From: Paraburkholderia silviterrae
Lineage (GTDB): Bacteria > Pseudomonadota > Gammaproteobacteria > Burkholderiales > Burkholderiaceae
Assembly: GCF_004353915.1 (NCBI RefSeq)
Contig: NZ_SMRP01000004.1
Location: forward strand, 294,582-358,581
Length of the DNA stretch: 64,000 nucleotides
Direction: 5' to 3'
In this document: one piece after another, positions 1-9,451 of the stretch
Layout: every line of letters begins with the position of its first letter
Numbering within the stretch: the first letter of the stretch is position 1
The notes under the pieces: model-generated
Database searches by the model: none
Told to the model about the DNA's origin: nothing
The model's input: the letters and a program-made list of their open reading frames with translations, nothing else
Position numbers and translations under genes: made by a program

Positions 1-1
1 G

Positions 2-245
2 CTGAGGTGCTCGCCGCCCACCGTTTTTCGGGGCAGTGTTCCGAATGCACTGCTCGTGTCGGGAAGGCTGGGTGTGCGCAGCCGGTCGTCGCCCCCTTGG
101 TCAGCCAGTGGTCGCGGGCGTGAGCATTTGGCCGGCTTGCGTAAATCATTCACCGAGATAGGGAGCGGGGACTTGTGGCTACTGGTGTACGTGCGTCGCC
201 GTGACAACAATGGCGGATGACCGCCAGCGTAGCTTTCGCCAGCCA
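2..245. repeat. Direct repeat, copy 1 (about 240 bp)
   Basis: This stretch recurs at about 631-870 with an offset of 629 bases. The two copies share long identical blocks, for example around the GCAGTGTTCCGAATGCACTG block and the GTAGCTTTCGCCAG block. Both contain one copy of the short GCGGGGACTTGTGGCT repeat. No convincing reading frame crosses the copies. They are probably remnants of a mobile-element end or a partial duplication at the left edge of the accessory island; the window edge may cut the first copy. Confidence 0.8.
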
Positions 246-410
246 GTGTGTCGTCCTACATTGCGGTCATCTGCTTTCCCGTCTTTGTGGTTACATGGCT
301 GCCCGGCGGACGGCAGTGAGGATATGTCGGAGGACAGCTCGTGCCGGGGTCGTGGGGACTTGTGGCTGGCGCGGCGGGGACTTTTGGCTAGGAAGCGGGG
401 ACTTGTGGCT
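165..410 (+). repeat. Phased 16-bp repeats (GCGGGGACTTGTGGCT)
   Basis: The unit GCGGGGACTTGTGGCT occurs at 165-180, 352-367 (one change), 374-389 (one change) and 395-410, with a fifth copy at 793-808, all in the same orientation. The 352, 374 and 395 copies are spaced 22 and 21 bases, two helical turns, as expected for tandem protein-binding sites. Transposase sites at ends of IS21-like or Tn7/Tn5053-like elements, or replication iterons, have this layout. No transposase or replication gene is visible here, so the binding protein is unknown. Confidence 0.65.
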
Positions 411-630
411 GGGAGGTGTGTGAAAACGACGAGCAAATACCGGGACATTTTGCCGTTTCGTGGACGACAATACATAAATAAGAGATATTCAATCAAGCGG
501 CTTGGAGGATTAATTCAGCTCGCTTCGCTCGCCGCTGCACATGGAAGTTTTGCCGCCTGCGAGGGCCACGTGTGTCTGTGCCCCGTGTGAATCGGCTTGC
601 CAGGGCGGGCTGCGTACGGTCTTCCGGGCA

Positions 631-870
631 CTGAGGTGCTCGCTGCCCGCCGTTTTCCGGGGCAGTGTTCCGAATGCACTGCTCGTGTCGGGAAGGCTGG
701 GTGTGCGCCGCCGGTCGTCGCCCCTTGGTCAGCCAGTGGTCGCTGACGTGAGCATGTGGCCGGCTTGCGCAAATCATTCACCGAGATTGGGGGCGGGGAC
801 TTGTGGCTACCGGTGTGTGCAATGTCGTGACAACAGTCACGGATGACTCCAGCGTAGCTTTCGCCAGAGA
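631..870. repeat. Direct repeat, copy 2 (about 240 bp)
   Basis: Second, diverged copy of the repeat at 2-245. Substitutions and small indels are scattered along it, so the duplication is not recent. Similarity fades in the AT-richer sequence after about 870. Nothing in it looks coding. Confidence 0.8.
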
Positions 871-1331
871 GTTAGACACAATTTTTCGGATGCACGCCCG
901 AAGCCAAAGCGGGCGTCGAGTCGTGGGGAAATGCTTCCGGCATGTCACTTGGCTCCATCTCATTGCGGCACTAAAAATTTGATAGGAGCTTGGCTGGTCA
1001 TTGCGTCCTCCGTTGGTTTTCGGGGAGCCACAGATTTCAGGCGGTCCTGCTGTGCGAACCGCAAGGTCCATGCCGAGCGGGCGGTGCCGAAGCCGGACTC
1101 AAAGTCTCACCGAGTCGTTATCTTCGGTTTGTGAAGCCAGATAGGCGGGCTGCGCGGTTTTGTTTTTCCGTCCGGAAAGTGAATTTAAATTGATGAAAGT
1201 GTCCTATTTTCTCTAATATTCTCGGGTTGCCGCCTCACAAGCGTTGCGAAAGACACAGGGTTGTCGGTCGCGAACCGCGCTTGCGCGCATTGTGGCTGTA
1301 GCTAGAAAAACGCACCGGAAAATCAAACAAC
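871..1331. other. Non-coding leader of the helicase-methylase operon
   Basis: No supported gene. The last 200 bases are more AT-rich (around 1170-1225) and lie just before the first operon gene, so the operon promoter is probably here, but I cannot single out a convincing -35/-10 pair. Confidence 0.4.
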
Positions 1332-4289
1332 ATGCTTCCCTTCGCACCAGGTTCGCGAGCCGTAATCCGCGATGAAGAATGGCTGATTCGCCGTGTTGAC
1401 CCCACGACCGATGGCGGTTCGATGTTGACTTGCGACGGCGTCTCAGCGCTGGTTCGAGGTCAGTCAGCGCTGTTTCTGACCGAACTAGAAGACACGATTG
1501 AGGTCCTCGACCCAGCAGAAACCGAGCTGGTGCCCGATACGAGCCCCACGTATAACGCGACGGTCCTGTACCTCGAAAGCCTGCGGCGACGTGGCGTGGC
1601 GAACGACGCGCGCATCCATCTCGGACATCGTGGCGTGATGAACGTCGTGCCGTACCAGCTTGACCCTGCGCTTCAGGCGCTGCATCAACCACGCTCGCGC
1701 ATTCTGATTGCCGACGCCGTCGGTCTTGGTAAGACACTGGAAGCAGGAATTCTTGCCACCGAGCTGATTCAGCGCGGGCGTGGCAAGCGCATCCTCGTCG
1801 TCACACAGAAGGCAATGCTTACGCAATTCCAAAAGGAATGGTGGAGTCGCTTCACGATTCCGTTGGTCCGCCTCGATTCCGTGGGCCTCGCCCGGGTGCG
1901 CAACCGGATTCCGACGAACCATAACCCGTTCAACTATTTCGACCGCAGCATCATCTCCATCGATACACTTAAAAGCAATCTCGAGTATCGGAACTATCTC
2001 GAGAACGCATGGTGGGACATCATCGTCATCGACGAATGCCATAACGTCGCCGCGCGTGCGGGCGAAGGCGCCCTGTCTCGTCGTGCACGCTTGGCGCGGC
2101 TGCTGTCCAGCCGTTCAGATACGCTCATCTTGCTGTCCGCGACACCTCATGATGGCTCCGCTCGCAGCTTTGCGTCGCTGATGAGCCTGCTGGACCCGAC
2201 GGCCATCCCCGACCCGGATGATTACACGCCAGAGGATTTTCGCAGCAAGGGGTTGGTCATCCGTCGGTTCAAGAAGGACATCAAGGACCAGGTGCAATCG
2301 GATTTCCAGGAACGCAGGACGCTTTGCCTGCGCCAGGATGCCAGTGCAGAGGAGGAGGCCGCGTACCGTGCGCTGCTCGACGTGCCTTTCACGCAGAGCG
2401 GCCAAAGGAACGGCGGGCGCCAGCAGGAGCTGCAGCGCGTGGGCATGCAGAAGGCGCTGTTCTCGAGTCCCGCGGCGGCCCTGAAGTCGACCGACAGGCG
2501 TATTGCGGTGTTGCGGAACAAATCTGGTTCGACGCCCGAAGAGCTGTCCGAGGTAGACGGTCTTGAGGTCCTGGCTGATGCGCTCAACGTGCTCGTCAAT
2601 GACTCCACTGCGCGCAGCTTCAGCAAATACCAGCGACTGCTCAAAGAGCTGCGTTCGGATGAGTTCGGTTGGCAGCCGCATAATGCAGATGACCGTCTGG
2701 TCATCTTCTCCGAGCGTATCGACACACTAGAGTGGCTGCAAAGACAGCTTACCGTTGACCTTCGGCTCAAGTCGAATCAACTGGCCGTATTGCATGGCGG
2801 CTTGCCCGACACCGACCAGCAGTCACTGGTCGAGCGCTTCGGTCGCAAGGAGGACACGCTGCGTGTGTTGCTGTGTTCCGATGTCGCGAGTGAAGGTCTG
2901 AACCTGCATTACTTCTGCCATCGCCTCGTGCACTTCGACCTCCCGTGGTCGCTGATGGTGTTTCAGCAGCGGAATGGTCGTGTTGACCGGTATGGGCAGA
3001 GGCATCAGCCGAATATCCTCTATCTGTTTACCGAAACGGAGAGCGAAAAGATTCGTGGCGACCTGCGCATCCTTGAAATTCTGCAGGCTAAGGACGAGCA
3101 GGCGTACCAGAATCTCGGTGACCCCTCGGCGTTTCTCAACGTTTTCGACCCGGATAAAGAAGAGGCAAAAGTCGCCGATTTCATGGCCGACGGGATGCAA
3201 CCGGAGGAAGTTGAAGCTCAGCTCGAGCAGAATGCTGCGAACGACAGTACCGACGAAGACGATGGCGATTGGTTGATGCAGCTCTTCGGTGGTGGCGCGG
3301 ACGGTCCAGATGGTCACATGGACCATACTCCCGCTACGGCTGCCAGTAGCAGTCTCGACCAGATTGACGACCGCGCATCGCTGTTCCAGAGTGATTACCA
3401 CTTCGCGAACATCGCCCTCACGCAGCTCAATCAGGGGCAGACGTTGTGCGACTGGGCCGCGCACGACGAGGAACAGGTCATCACGTTGACCGCCCCGCGC
3501 GACCTACAGGAACGCCTGCGGCAGCTCCCACGTGAAGTACAAGCCGACAACGACCATTACACGCTTTGTGCCAACACGAAGAGTATGATGGACGAGATTG
3601 AAATTGCCCGTCAGGCGCGCTCCGAAGAAGAAACTTGGCCTCAGCAGCACTACCTATGGCCGCAGCATCCCATTATGGAGTGGCTTGGTGACCGGGTACT
3701 CACGCACTTCGGTCGACACAAGGCGCCGCTGCTGCAAAGCCACAAGCTTGCGCCCGATGAACAAGCGTTCATCCTGATGAGCCTGATTCCGAACCGAAAA
3801 GGCCAGCCGCTGCTGGTCGAATGGCAGGTAGCCTGCCGCAACGGTGACGGCGTGTTCGCGTTGGATTCGTTCGACACTTTCATTGAACGTGCAGGTATCC
3901 GCGCAGGTGGTCTGCCAAACCGTGGAGAAACGCTCGCGCTGCAGGCACTCCAAGCGAAGATGCAGCACGCACTGCCACTGGCAGTGAAATATATGCACGA
4001 GTTCATGGTGGAGCGCCAGCAGACCTTCTCTACTGACATGCAGGCGAGGCTGAAGGACACACTTGTCGAGCTGGAGCGCCTGCAAGGGCGTCAGATGGAG
4101 CAGCTTGCGCTGAACCTTGAAAAGCAGCTTGAGACCGTCAAGCAAGGCCGCTTCGAGCGGCGCAGCCAGCAAATCCACAAAGTATTTGATGAGTACCGCC
4201 GCTGGGTGGAGGACACCCTGACGACCGAGCCGCGGCCCTGGATTCAGGTGCTTGCCGGTGTGTGCCATCCCCAAGCTGCCGGAGTCTGA
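1332..4289 (+). CDS. SNF2-type DEAD/DEAH helicase (DrmD-like)
   Basis: A 985-aa superfamily 2 helicase of SNF2/RapA type, first gene of a four-gene operon. Motifs in order: Walker A AVGLGKT with K134; motif II DECH at 234-237; LLSATPHDGS (motif III) after it; C-terminal helicase lobe with SDVASEGLNL and motif VI QQRNGRVDRYGQ at about 545-556. The rest is an extended helical C-terminal region. Length and motif style match DrmD, the SNF2-like helicase of class 1 DISARM, where it sits beside an adenine methylase as here. Expected role: ATP-driven DNA translocation in a restriction-like phage defence complex. The next gene starts 2 bases after its stop. DISARM-type assignment is by family resemblance; a generic helicase of the Hma type is the alternative. 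Confidence 0.85.
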   Translation: MLPFAPGSRAVIRDEEWLIRRVDPTTDGGSMLTCDGVSALVRGQSALFLTELEDTIEVLDPAETELVPDTSPTYNATVLYLESLRRRGVANDARIHLGHRGVMNVVPYQLDPALQALHQPRSRILIADAVGLGKTLEAGILATELIQRGRGKRILVVTQKAMLTQFQKEWWSRFTIPLVRLDSVGLARVRNRIPTNHNPFNYFDRSIISIDTLKSNLEYRNYLENAWWDIIVIDECHNVAARAGEGALSRRARLARLLSSRSDTLILLSATPHDGSARSFASLMSLLDPTAIPDPDDYTPEDFRSKGLVIRRFKKDIKDQVQSDFQERRTLCLRQDASAEEEAAYRALLDVPFTQSGQRNGGRQQELQRVGMQKALFSSPAAALKSTDRRIAVLRNKSGSTPEELSEVDGLEVLADALNVLVNDSTARSFSKYQRLLKELRSDEFGWQPHNADDRLVIFSERIDTLEWLQRQLTVDLRLKSNQLAVLHGGLPDTDQQSLVERFGRKEDTLRVLLCSDVASEGLNLHYFCHRLVHFDLPWSLMVFQQRNGRVDRYGQRHQPNILYLFTETESEKIRGDLRILEILQAKDEQAYQNLGDPSAFLNVFDPDKEEAKVADFMADGMQPEEVEAQLEQNAANDSTDEDDGDWLMQLFGGGADGPDGHMDHTPATAASSSLDQIDDRASLFQSDYHFANIALTQLNQGQTLCDWAAHDEEQVITLTAPRDLQERLRQLPREVQADNDHYTLCANTKSMMDEIEIARQARSEEETWPQQHYLWPQHPIMEWLGDRVLTHFGRHKAPLLQSHKLAPDEQAFILMSLIPNRKGQPLLVEWQVACRNGDGVFALDSFDTFIERAGIRAGGLPNRGETLALQALQAKMQHALPLAVKYMHEFMVERQQTFSTDMQARLKDTLVELERLQGRQMEQLALNLEKQLETVKQGRFERRSQQIHKVFDEYRRWVEDTLTTEPRPWIQVLAGVCHPQAAGV

Positions 4290-4291
4290 AC

Positions 4292-7200
4292 ATGCCCGTA
4301 CTTGACGCCGTACAAACCTTTGCTGGTATCAGCAACGAAAACGAGTTCTACAGCCACACGTACCTGACCGCTGTATTCAAGGATGACATCAGGGACCGTC
4401 TGACCGACTGGGATGCTGAGGAAACGCAGCACCCTGGCGACGACGCTCACCGCGCTCCGTACAAGCGGCTGCAGGGTTGGGCGCAGCGGTGGTTTGCTCT
4501 ACGCGGTCAGGTGACGCGAGGCCGTGATGAATATGAGCGCTGGCAGCTTTTCATGGAGCTGCAGAATGGCTTGATGCAGGCGCTCGGCTATCGCCAGTCG
4601 CCGCGCACGCTCACGTTGCACGAGTTCGTCAGCGGGTTACCAGTGCCGGTCTGGGATGTACAGGGAACGCGCCTCGCTATCATTCCGGCCTATCATCCTG
4701 GCGCAGAAGACGACGACCTCCTCGACCACCAGCTCACTGCGTTCCATTATGGTGGTGAGCCGGTGCCTAGCGAGTTGCGCGGTGAGACATGGGCGACGAT
4801 GCTGTCCGACGCCGTGTTCGGCGCTGACAGCCCGCCCCGTTATGTGCTGCTGGTTGGCCTTGATGAATGGTTACTGCTCGACCGCTACAAGTGGCCGAAC
4901 AACCGCGCTCTGCGATTCAATTGGGCCGACATACTCGACCGCAAGGACGCGGACACGCTCAAGGCATGCGCTGCGCTGCTGCATCAGGATTGCCTTGCCC
5001 CAGGCGAAGGCGGTAGTCTGCTCGAGAGCCTGGATAGCAATGCACACAAGCATGCGTTCGGCGTCAGCGAGGACCTTAAGTACGCGCTGCGCGAGGCCAT
5101 TGAAATCCTCGGCAATGAGGCCGCGCGCCAGCTCGACGAACTTGCCACGGGCAGCAAGAAGAGCATCTACTCCGGCGCCTACAAGCTCGATGCCGGCACG
5201 CTGAGCCTCGAGTGTCTGCGGCTTGTGTACCGGCTGCTCTTCATGTTTTACATCGAAGCGCGCCCGGAGCTGGGCTATGTGCCAATCCAGAAGAGCGAGG
5301 TCTACCTCAAGGGCTACAGCCTCGAAAGCCTGCGCGACCTGGAGATGCAGCCGCTCATCACCCAGCACGCGCGCGAGGGCAGATATTTCGACATGACGCT
5401 GCGGCGGCTGTTCAGCCTGGTTGCCCATGGTTGCGGCATGGAGAACCAGCAACACTTGCACGAGATGGTCCAAGGTGCGATGGACATCTTTGCGCTGGCA
5501 CCGCTTGACAGTCGCCTGTTCGACGACAGCACCATGCCGTTGCTTGATAAGGTGCATTTCCCGAACGAGGTGTGGCAGCGCGTCATCCGTCTGCTGTCGC
5601 TCAGCAAGGTACAGGGAAAGGGCCGTCGCCTTGGTCGCGTGAGCTACCAGATGCTTTCGATTAACCAGTTGGGCGCAGTGTACGAGGCGCTGCTCAGCTA
5701 CCGCGGATTCTTTGCCGAGGAAGACTTGTACGAAGTCAAACCCGCGCCGAAGAAAGCAGGTGCGGCAAGCAGCAGTGACGACGAAGATGGCGACGATGAC
5801 GACGTTGACGACACCACCAGCCGCCGCGCGCGCGCAAGCGACTCCGATGCCGACAAGCTCGAAAACGCCTGGTTTGTGCCACGCAGCCGCATCGACGAAT
5901 ACCGTGACGACGAAAAGGCCTACGACGTCGATGAGAACGGCCGTCGCAAGCTGCGCATATATCCGAAAGGCTCATTCATCTACCGTCTTGCGGGCCGGGA
6001 CCGGCAGAAGAGCGCGAGCTACTACACCCCCCAGGTGCTCACGCAAAGCCTGGTGAAATATGCTCTCAAGGAGCTGCTGGCCAGCGAGCGCGTGAAATGC
6101 GCCGACGATATTCTGACGCTCACGATATGCGAGCCCGCAATGGGCAGTGCGGCGTTTCTGAATGAAGCGGTCAACCAGCTGGCGGAAGCCTACCTGGAGC
6201 GTAAGCAGGCTGAACTCAAGCAACGCATCCCGCACGACGAGTACCCGCAAGAACTGCAGAAGGTACGCATGTACCTGGCCGACCGCAACGCGTTCGGTGT
6301 GGACCTGAACCCTATCGCGGTGGAGCTGGCCGAAGTGTCCATCTGGCTGAACGCTATTTACGGCGGTGAGGATGAGCATGGCAGGCCGTTGCCAGCACGT
6401 GTGCCGTGGTTCGGTTATCAGCTCTTTACCGGCAACAGCCTCATCGGCGCGCGTCATCAGGCGTTCAAAGCGACAGCGCTGGTCAAGGGCGCAAAGCCTG
6501 CGTGGCACGAAGAGCCGCCCCGTCGAGTCACCGCGCACGCACTCCGACAGCATGACGAAATCTGGCACTTCCTGCTGCCAGACCCCGGTATGGCGAACTA
6601 TACCGACAAGGACGCGAAGAAACTCTATCCGCAAGATTTTGAGCGCCTGAAGACCTGGCGCAAGGCCTTTGCCGCACCACTCGCCGACTTCGAGATTGCG
6701 CGTCTGCAGCAGCTCAGTGCAAGGGTGGACGAACTGTGGGCGGAGCATACCGAGGCGCTTGCACGTGACCGCATCCGTACCGAAGACGCGTTGGCGGTGT
6801 GGCCGCACAAGGAGGGAACGAAAGGCACTGGCGCTGGCCAAATGAGTCGTGCCGAAAAGGACACCATCCGCCGCGAAGGCTTGCTCAATGAGGATGGTGA
6901 CCTCGCTACCCCGTTCCGGCGTTTGAAGCTGGTAATGGACTACTGGTGTGCGCTGTGGTTTTGGCCCATTACCGAATCGGCACAACTGCCGCCCCGCGAG
7001 CAATGGTGGATGGAGATTGGCGCCATCCTCGAAGGTAACGTGGTGGACGTGTTCCCGCAACTTGGCCTCGACTTGCAATCTGCCGAACGGGGGCAACCTC
7101 AAGCGCTGGTGCCGGAGATTCAAGGTAGCTTGATTGGTTTCGAGACCCAGCTTCCGCTGACTGAATCGGCGGTGCAGCCTAAGTTGCATGACAAGCTTGG

Positions 7201-9385
7201 ACAGCTGCGTATCAGCAAGCTGCGCCAGCTTTTTCCGCGCGTGGCGATGGTAGAAGCCATCGACGACGTGCGTCACTTCATGCACTGGGAACTGTGCTTC
7301 GCCGATGTACTGCTGCGCAATGGCGGATTTGACCTGATTCTAGGGAATCCACCCTGGATTAAGGTGGAGTGGAACGAGTCCGGCGTACTGGGCGAACGAA
7401 ACCCCATCTTCGCCATTCGGAAAATCAGCGCAAGTGACCTAGCCAAACTCCGGGCGCAAGCCTTTGAAGAGTTTTCTGGGTTGCAGGCGACATGGACCGA
7501 GGAATTGCAGCAAGCAGCAGGCATGCAGAACTTTCTCAATGCCGTGCAGAACTACCCGCTGCTCCAAGGCATGAAGGTCAATCTTTACAAGTGCTTTATG
7601 CCACTGGCTTGGGGGCTGAGCGGGACAAATGGTGTGACGGGTCTGCTACATCCGGAAGGCCCTTACGACGACCCTGAAGGTGGCGAACTGCGCGAGGCGC
7701 TATATCGAAGGCTGCGGTTCCATTTTCAATTTCAGAATCAGAAAATGTTGTTCCCAATCGGCCACAGGGAAAAATACAGTATTAACATTTACGGAGCGCA
7801 GCTACGGCATCCATCTTTCGACACTATCGCTAACCTTTTTGTGCCAAGCACCGTAGATGCTTGTTACCAACATGACGGCACGGGATTACCGGGTGGCATT
7901 AAGAACGAAGATGCGCAGTGGAACACGTCCGGGCACCGTGACCGTGTCGTTGGCGTGGATGACGCTGCATTGGCGACATTTGCTCGACTATACGACGAGC
8001 CTGACACTCCACCGCTTCGCGCGCGTCTGCCAGCCGTGCATGCCAACGAATTGAACAGTGTGCTCAAAAAACTGGCCGCTTATCCGAGCCGTCTTGCGGA
8101 TTTGGGGGATGGCTATTTTTCTACGCAACATTGGAACGAAAAGCTCGCACAGGACGAGGGCATCATCGTGCGCCGCTCGATTGGCGACAATGGTTTCGCT
8201 ACCACGCCGGAAGGGTGGGTTTTGTCGGGGCCGCATTTCTTTGTGGGCAACCCCCACATGAAGACTCCGCGGAAGGTATGTACCGAGAAGGGCCACTACG
8301 ACGTCATCGACCTCGAAACCCTGCCCGAGGACTACCTGCCGCGTACCAACTATCGGCCGATGGTCGACCGGGCTGAGTACGCGCGCCGCACGCCTGCGGT
8401 GTCTTGGGTCGAGCCCGGGGAGGCAACTGCGAAGCCAGTAACGGCGTACTATCGGTATGCGCATCGGCGGCGCATCAGTACTAGCATGGAGCGAACGCTC
8501 ATTCCGACGCTCGTACCTCCGGGAAGCGCGCACATTCACCCGGTGCTTTCTCTGACCTTTAGGGACCCCAAATACCTGACGGATTTGTCCGGCTTCGCTG
8601 CTTCTGTGGTCGCTGACTTCTTTGTGAAGTCAACGGGCCTAGCCGATTTGTACGAAGGCACTCTTGGGCGACTACCACATTTGAGTTTGTTCTCGGTTGC
8701 GGCTCGGTCCCTTTCGTTGAACTGTCTTACGAGCCACTACGCGCGACTGTGGGAACAGGTCTACGACCTCGCATTTGTCGACCAAATATGGAGCCAGTCC
8801 GAAAATCCGCGTTTGCCGCAAGATTTCTGGCAAAACCTCACAAGCACATGGACACGCGATTGCGCTTTGCGCAGCGACTACGCACGCCGCATGGCGTTGG
8901 TAGAAATCGATGTGCTGGTGGCGAAAGCATTGGCGCTCACGCTCGATGAACTTCTGCTTATCTACCGCGTGCAATTTCCGGTGATGCAGGGCTACGAGCG
9001 CGACACCTGGTATGACATCAAGGGTCGAATTGTCTTCACCAACAGCAAGGGCCTGACTGGCGTCGGTCTACCGCGCAAGGGCAGCCGCAACACGCCGAAC
9101 ACGCGCATCGTAACGCCGGACGGAAAGCCGCGCGAAGGCAACTTCGCCTGGGAGGACCTCTGGACCTATGCTGATGCAGAGGTCGGCGACAGTGAGGATG
9201 TCGTCAAGGCAGGTGGAAAACCGAAGGTTCCTGATGGGACCGTCATTACGCAATGGGTAACCGATGACACGCTTCCTGGTGGCCCGCGCACCGTTGAGCG
9301 TACCTACGTCGCGCCCTTCGCCCGAGCCAATCGTGAAGACGACTATCGCACCGCGTGGGCGGCGTTTGCGACAGACAATGCTTGA
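4292..9385 (+). CDS. Large N6-adenine DNA methyltransferase (Eco57I-like)
   Basis: A 1697-aa protein; the ATG at 4292 is preferred because it lies 2 bases after the helicase stop with GGAG upstream. Motif I-like EPAMGSAAF is at 614-622 and motif IV NPPW at 1019-1022, the pair that defines N6-adenine methylases. The ~400 residues between them resemble the Eco57I/BREX PglX class, where a target-recognition region is inserted. An acidic linker rich in Asp is at about 490-505. A region at 100-450 precedes the catalytic core and a long C-terminal part follows it. Likely role: marks host DNA so the partner helicases spare it, as DrmMI does in DISARM, although this protein is larger than I expect for DrmMI. 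A nuclease-methylase fusion is possible, but I see no clear nuclease motif. Confidence 0.85.
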   Translation: MPVLDAVQTFAGISNENEFYSHTYLTAVFKDDIRDRLTDWDAEETQHPGDDAHRAPYKRLQGWAQRWFALRGQVTRGRDEYERWQLFMELQNGLMQALGYRQSPRTLTLHEFVSGLPVPVWDVQGTRLAIIPAYHPGAEDDDLLDHQLTAFHYGGEPVPSELRGETWATMLSDAVFGADSPPRYVLLVGLDEWLLLDRYKWPNNRALRFNWADILDRKDADTLKACAALLHQDCLAPGEGGSLLESLDSNAHKHAFGVSEDLKYALREAIEILGNEAARQLDELATGSKKSIYSGAYKLDAGTLSLECLRLVYRLLFMFYIEARPELGYVPIQKSEVYLKGYSLESLRDLEMQPLITQHAREGRYFDMTLRRLFSLVAHGCGMENQQHLHEMVQGAMDIFALAPLDSRLFDDSTMPLLDKVHFPNEVWQRVIRLLSLSKVQGKGRRLGRVSYQMLSINQLGAVYEALLSYRGFFAEEDLYEVKPAPKKAGAASSSDDEDGDDDDVDDTTSRRARASDSDADKLENAWFVPRSRIDEYRDDEKAYDVDENGRRKLRIYPKGSFIYRLAGRDRQKSASYYTPQVLTQSLVKYALKELLASERVKCADDILTLTICEPAMGSAAFLNEAVNQLAEAYLERKQAELKQRIPHDEYPQELQKVRMYLADRNAFGVDLNPIAVELAEVSIWLNAIYGGEDEHGRPLPARVPWFGYQLFTGNSLIGARHQAFKATALVKGAKPAWHEEPPRRVTAHALRQHDEIWHFLLPDPGMANYTDKDAKKLYPQDFERLKTWRKAFAAPLADFEIARLQQLSARVDELWAEHTEALARDRIRTEDALAVWPHKEGTKGTGAGQMSRAEKDTIRREGLLNEDGDLATPFRRLKLVMDYWCALWFWPITESAQLPPREQWWMEIGAILEGNVVDVFPQLGLDLQSAERGQPQALVPEIQGSLIGFETQLPLTESAVQPKLHDKLGQLRISKLRQLFPRVAMVEAIDDVRHFMHWELCFADVLLRNGGFDLILGNPPWIKVEWNESGVLGERNPIFAIRKISASDLAKLRAQAFEEFSGLQATWTEELQQAAGMQNFLNAVQNYPLLQGMKVNLYKCFMPLAWGLSGTNGVTGLLHPEGPYDDPEGGELREALYRRLRFHFQFQNQKMLFPIGHREKYSINIYGAQLRHPSFDTIANLFVPSTVDACYQHDGTGLPGGIKNEDAQWNTSGHRDRVVGVDDAALATFARLYDEPDTPPLRARLPAVHANELNSVLKKLAAYPSRLADLGDGYFSTQHWNEKLAQDEGIIVRRSIGDNGFATTPEGWVLSGPHFFVGNPHMKTPRKVCTEKGHYDVIDLETLPEDYLPRTNYRPMVDRAEYARRTPAVSWVEPGEATAKPVTAYYRYAHRRRISTSMERTLIPTLVPPGSAHIHPVLSLTFRDPKYLTDLSGFAASVVADFFVKSTGLADLYEGTLGRLPHLSLFSVAARSLSLNCLTSHYARLWEQVYDLAFVDQIWSQSENPRLPQDFWQNLTSTWTRDCALRSDYARRMALVEIDVLVAKALALTLDELLLIYRVQFPVMQGYERDTWYDIKGRIVFTNSKGLTGVGLPRKGSRNTPNTRIVTPDGKPREGNFAWEDLWTYADAEVGDSEDVVKAGGKPKVPDGTVITQWVTDDTLPGGPRTVERTYVAPFARANREDDYRTAWAAFATDNA

Positions 9386-9451
9386 ACCTGAGTAACTGCT
9401 TCAGCCCAAGCTGACGCCCTCATATAGAAATCCAACAGGAAGAAGCAACAG

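Noticed and set aside
5972..7285. Long minus-strand open frame (437 codons) inside the methylase gene
   Set aside because: It is the antisense of a clearly conserved methylase with motifs I and IV on the plus strand; no start signal or recognisable domain.
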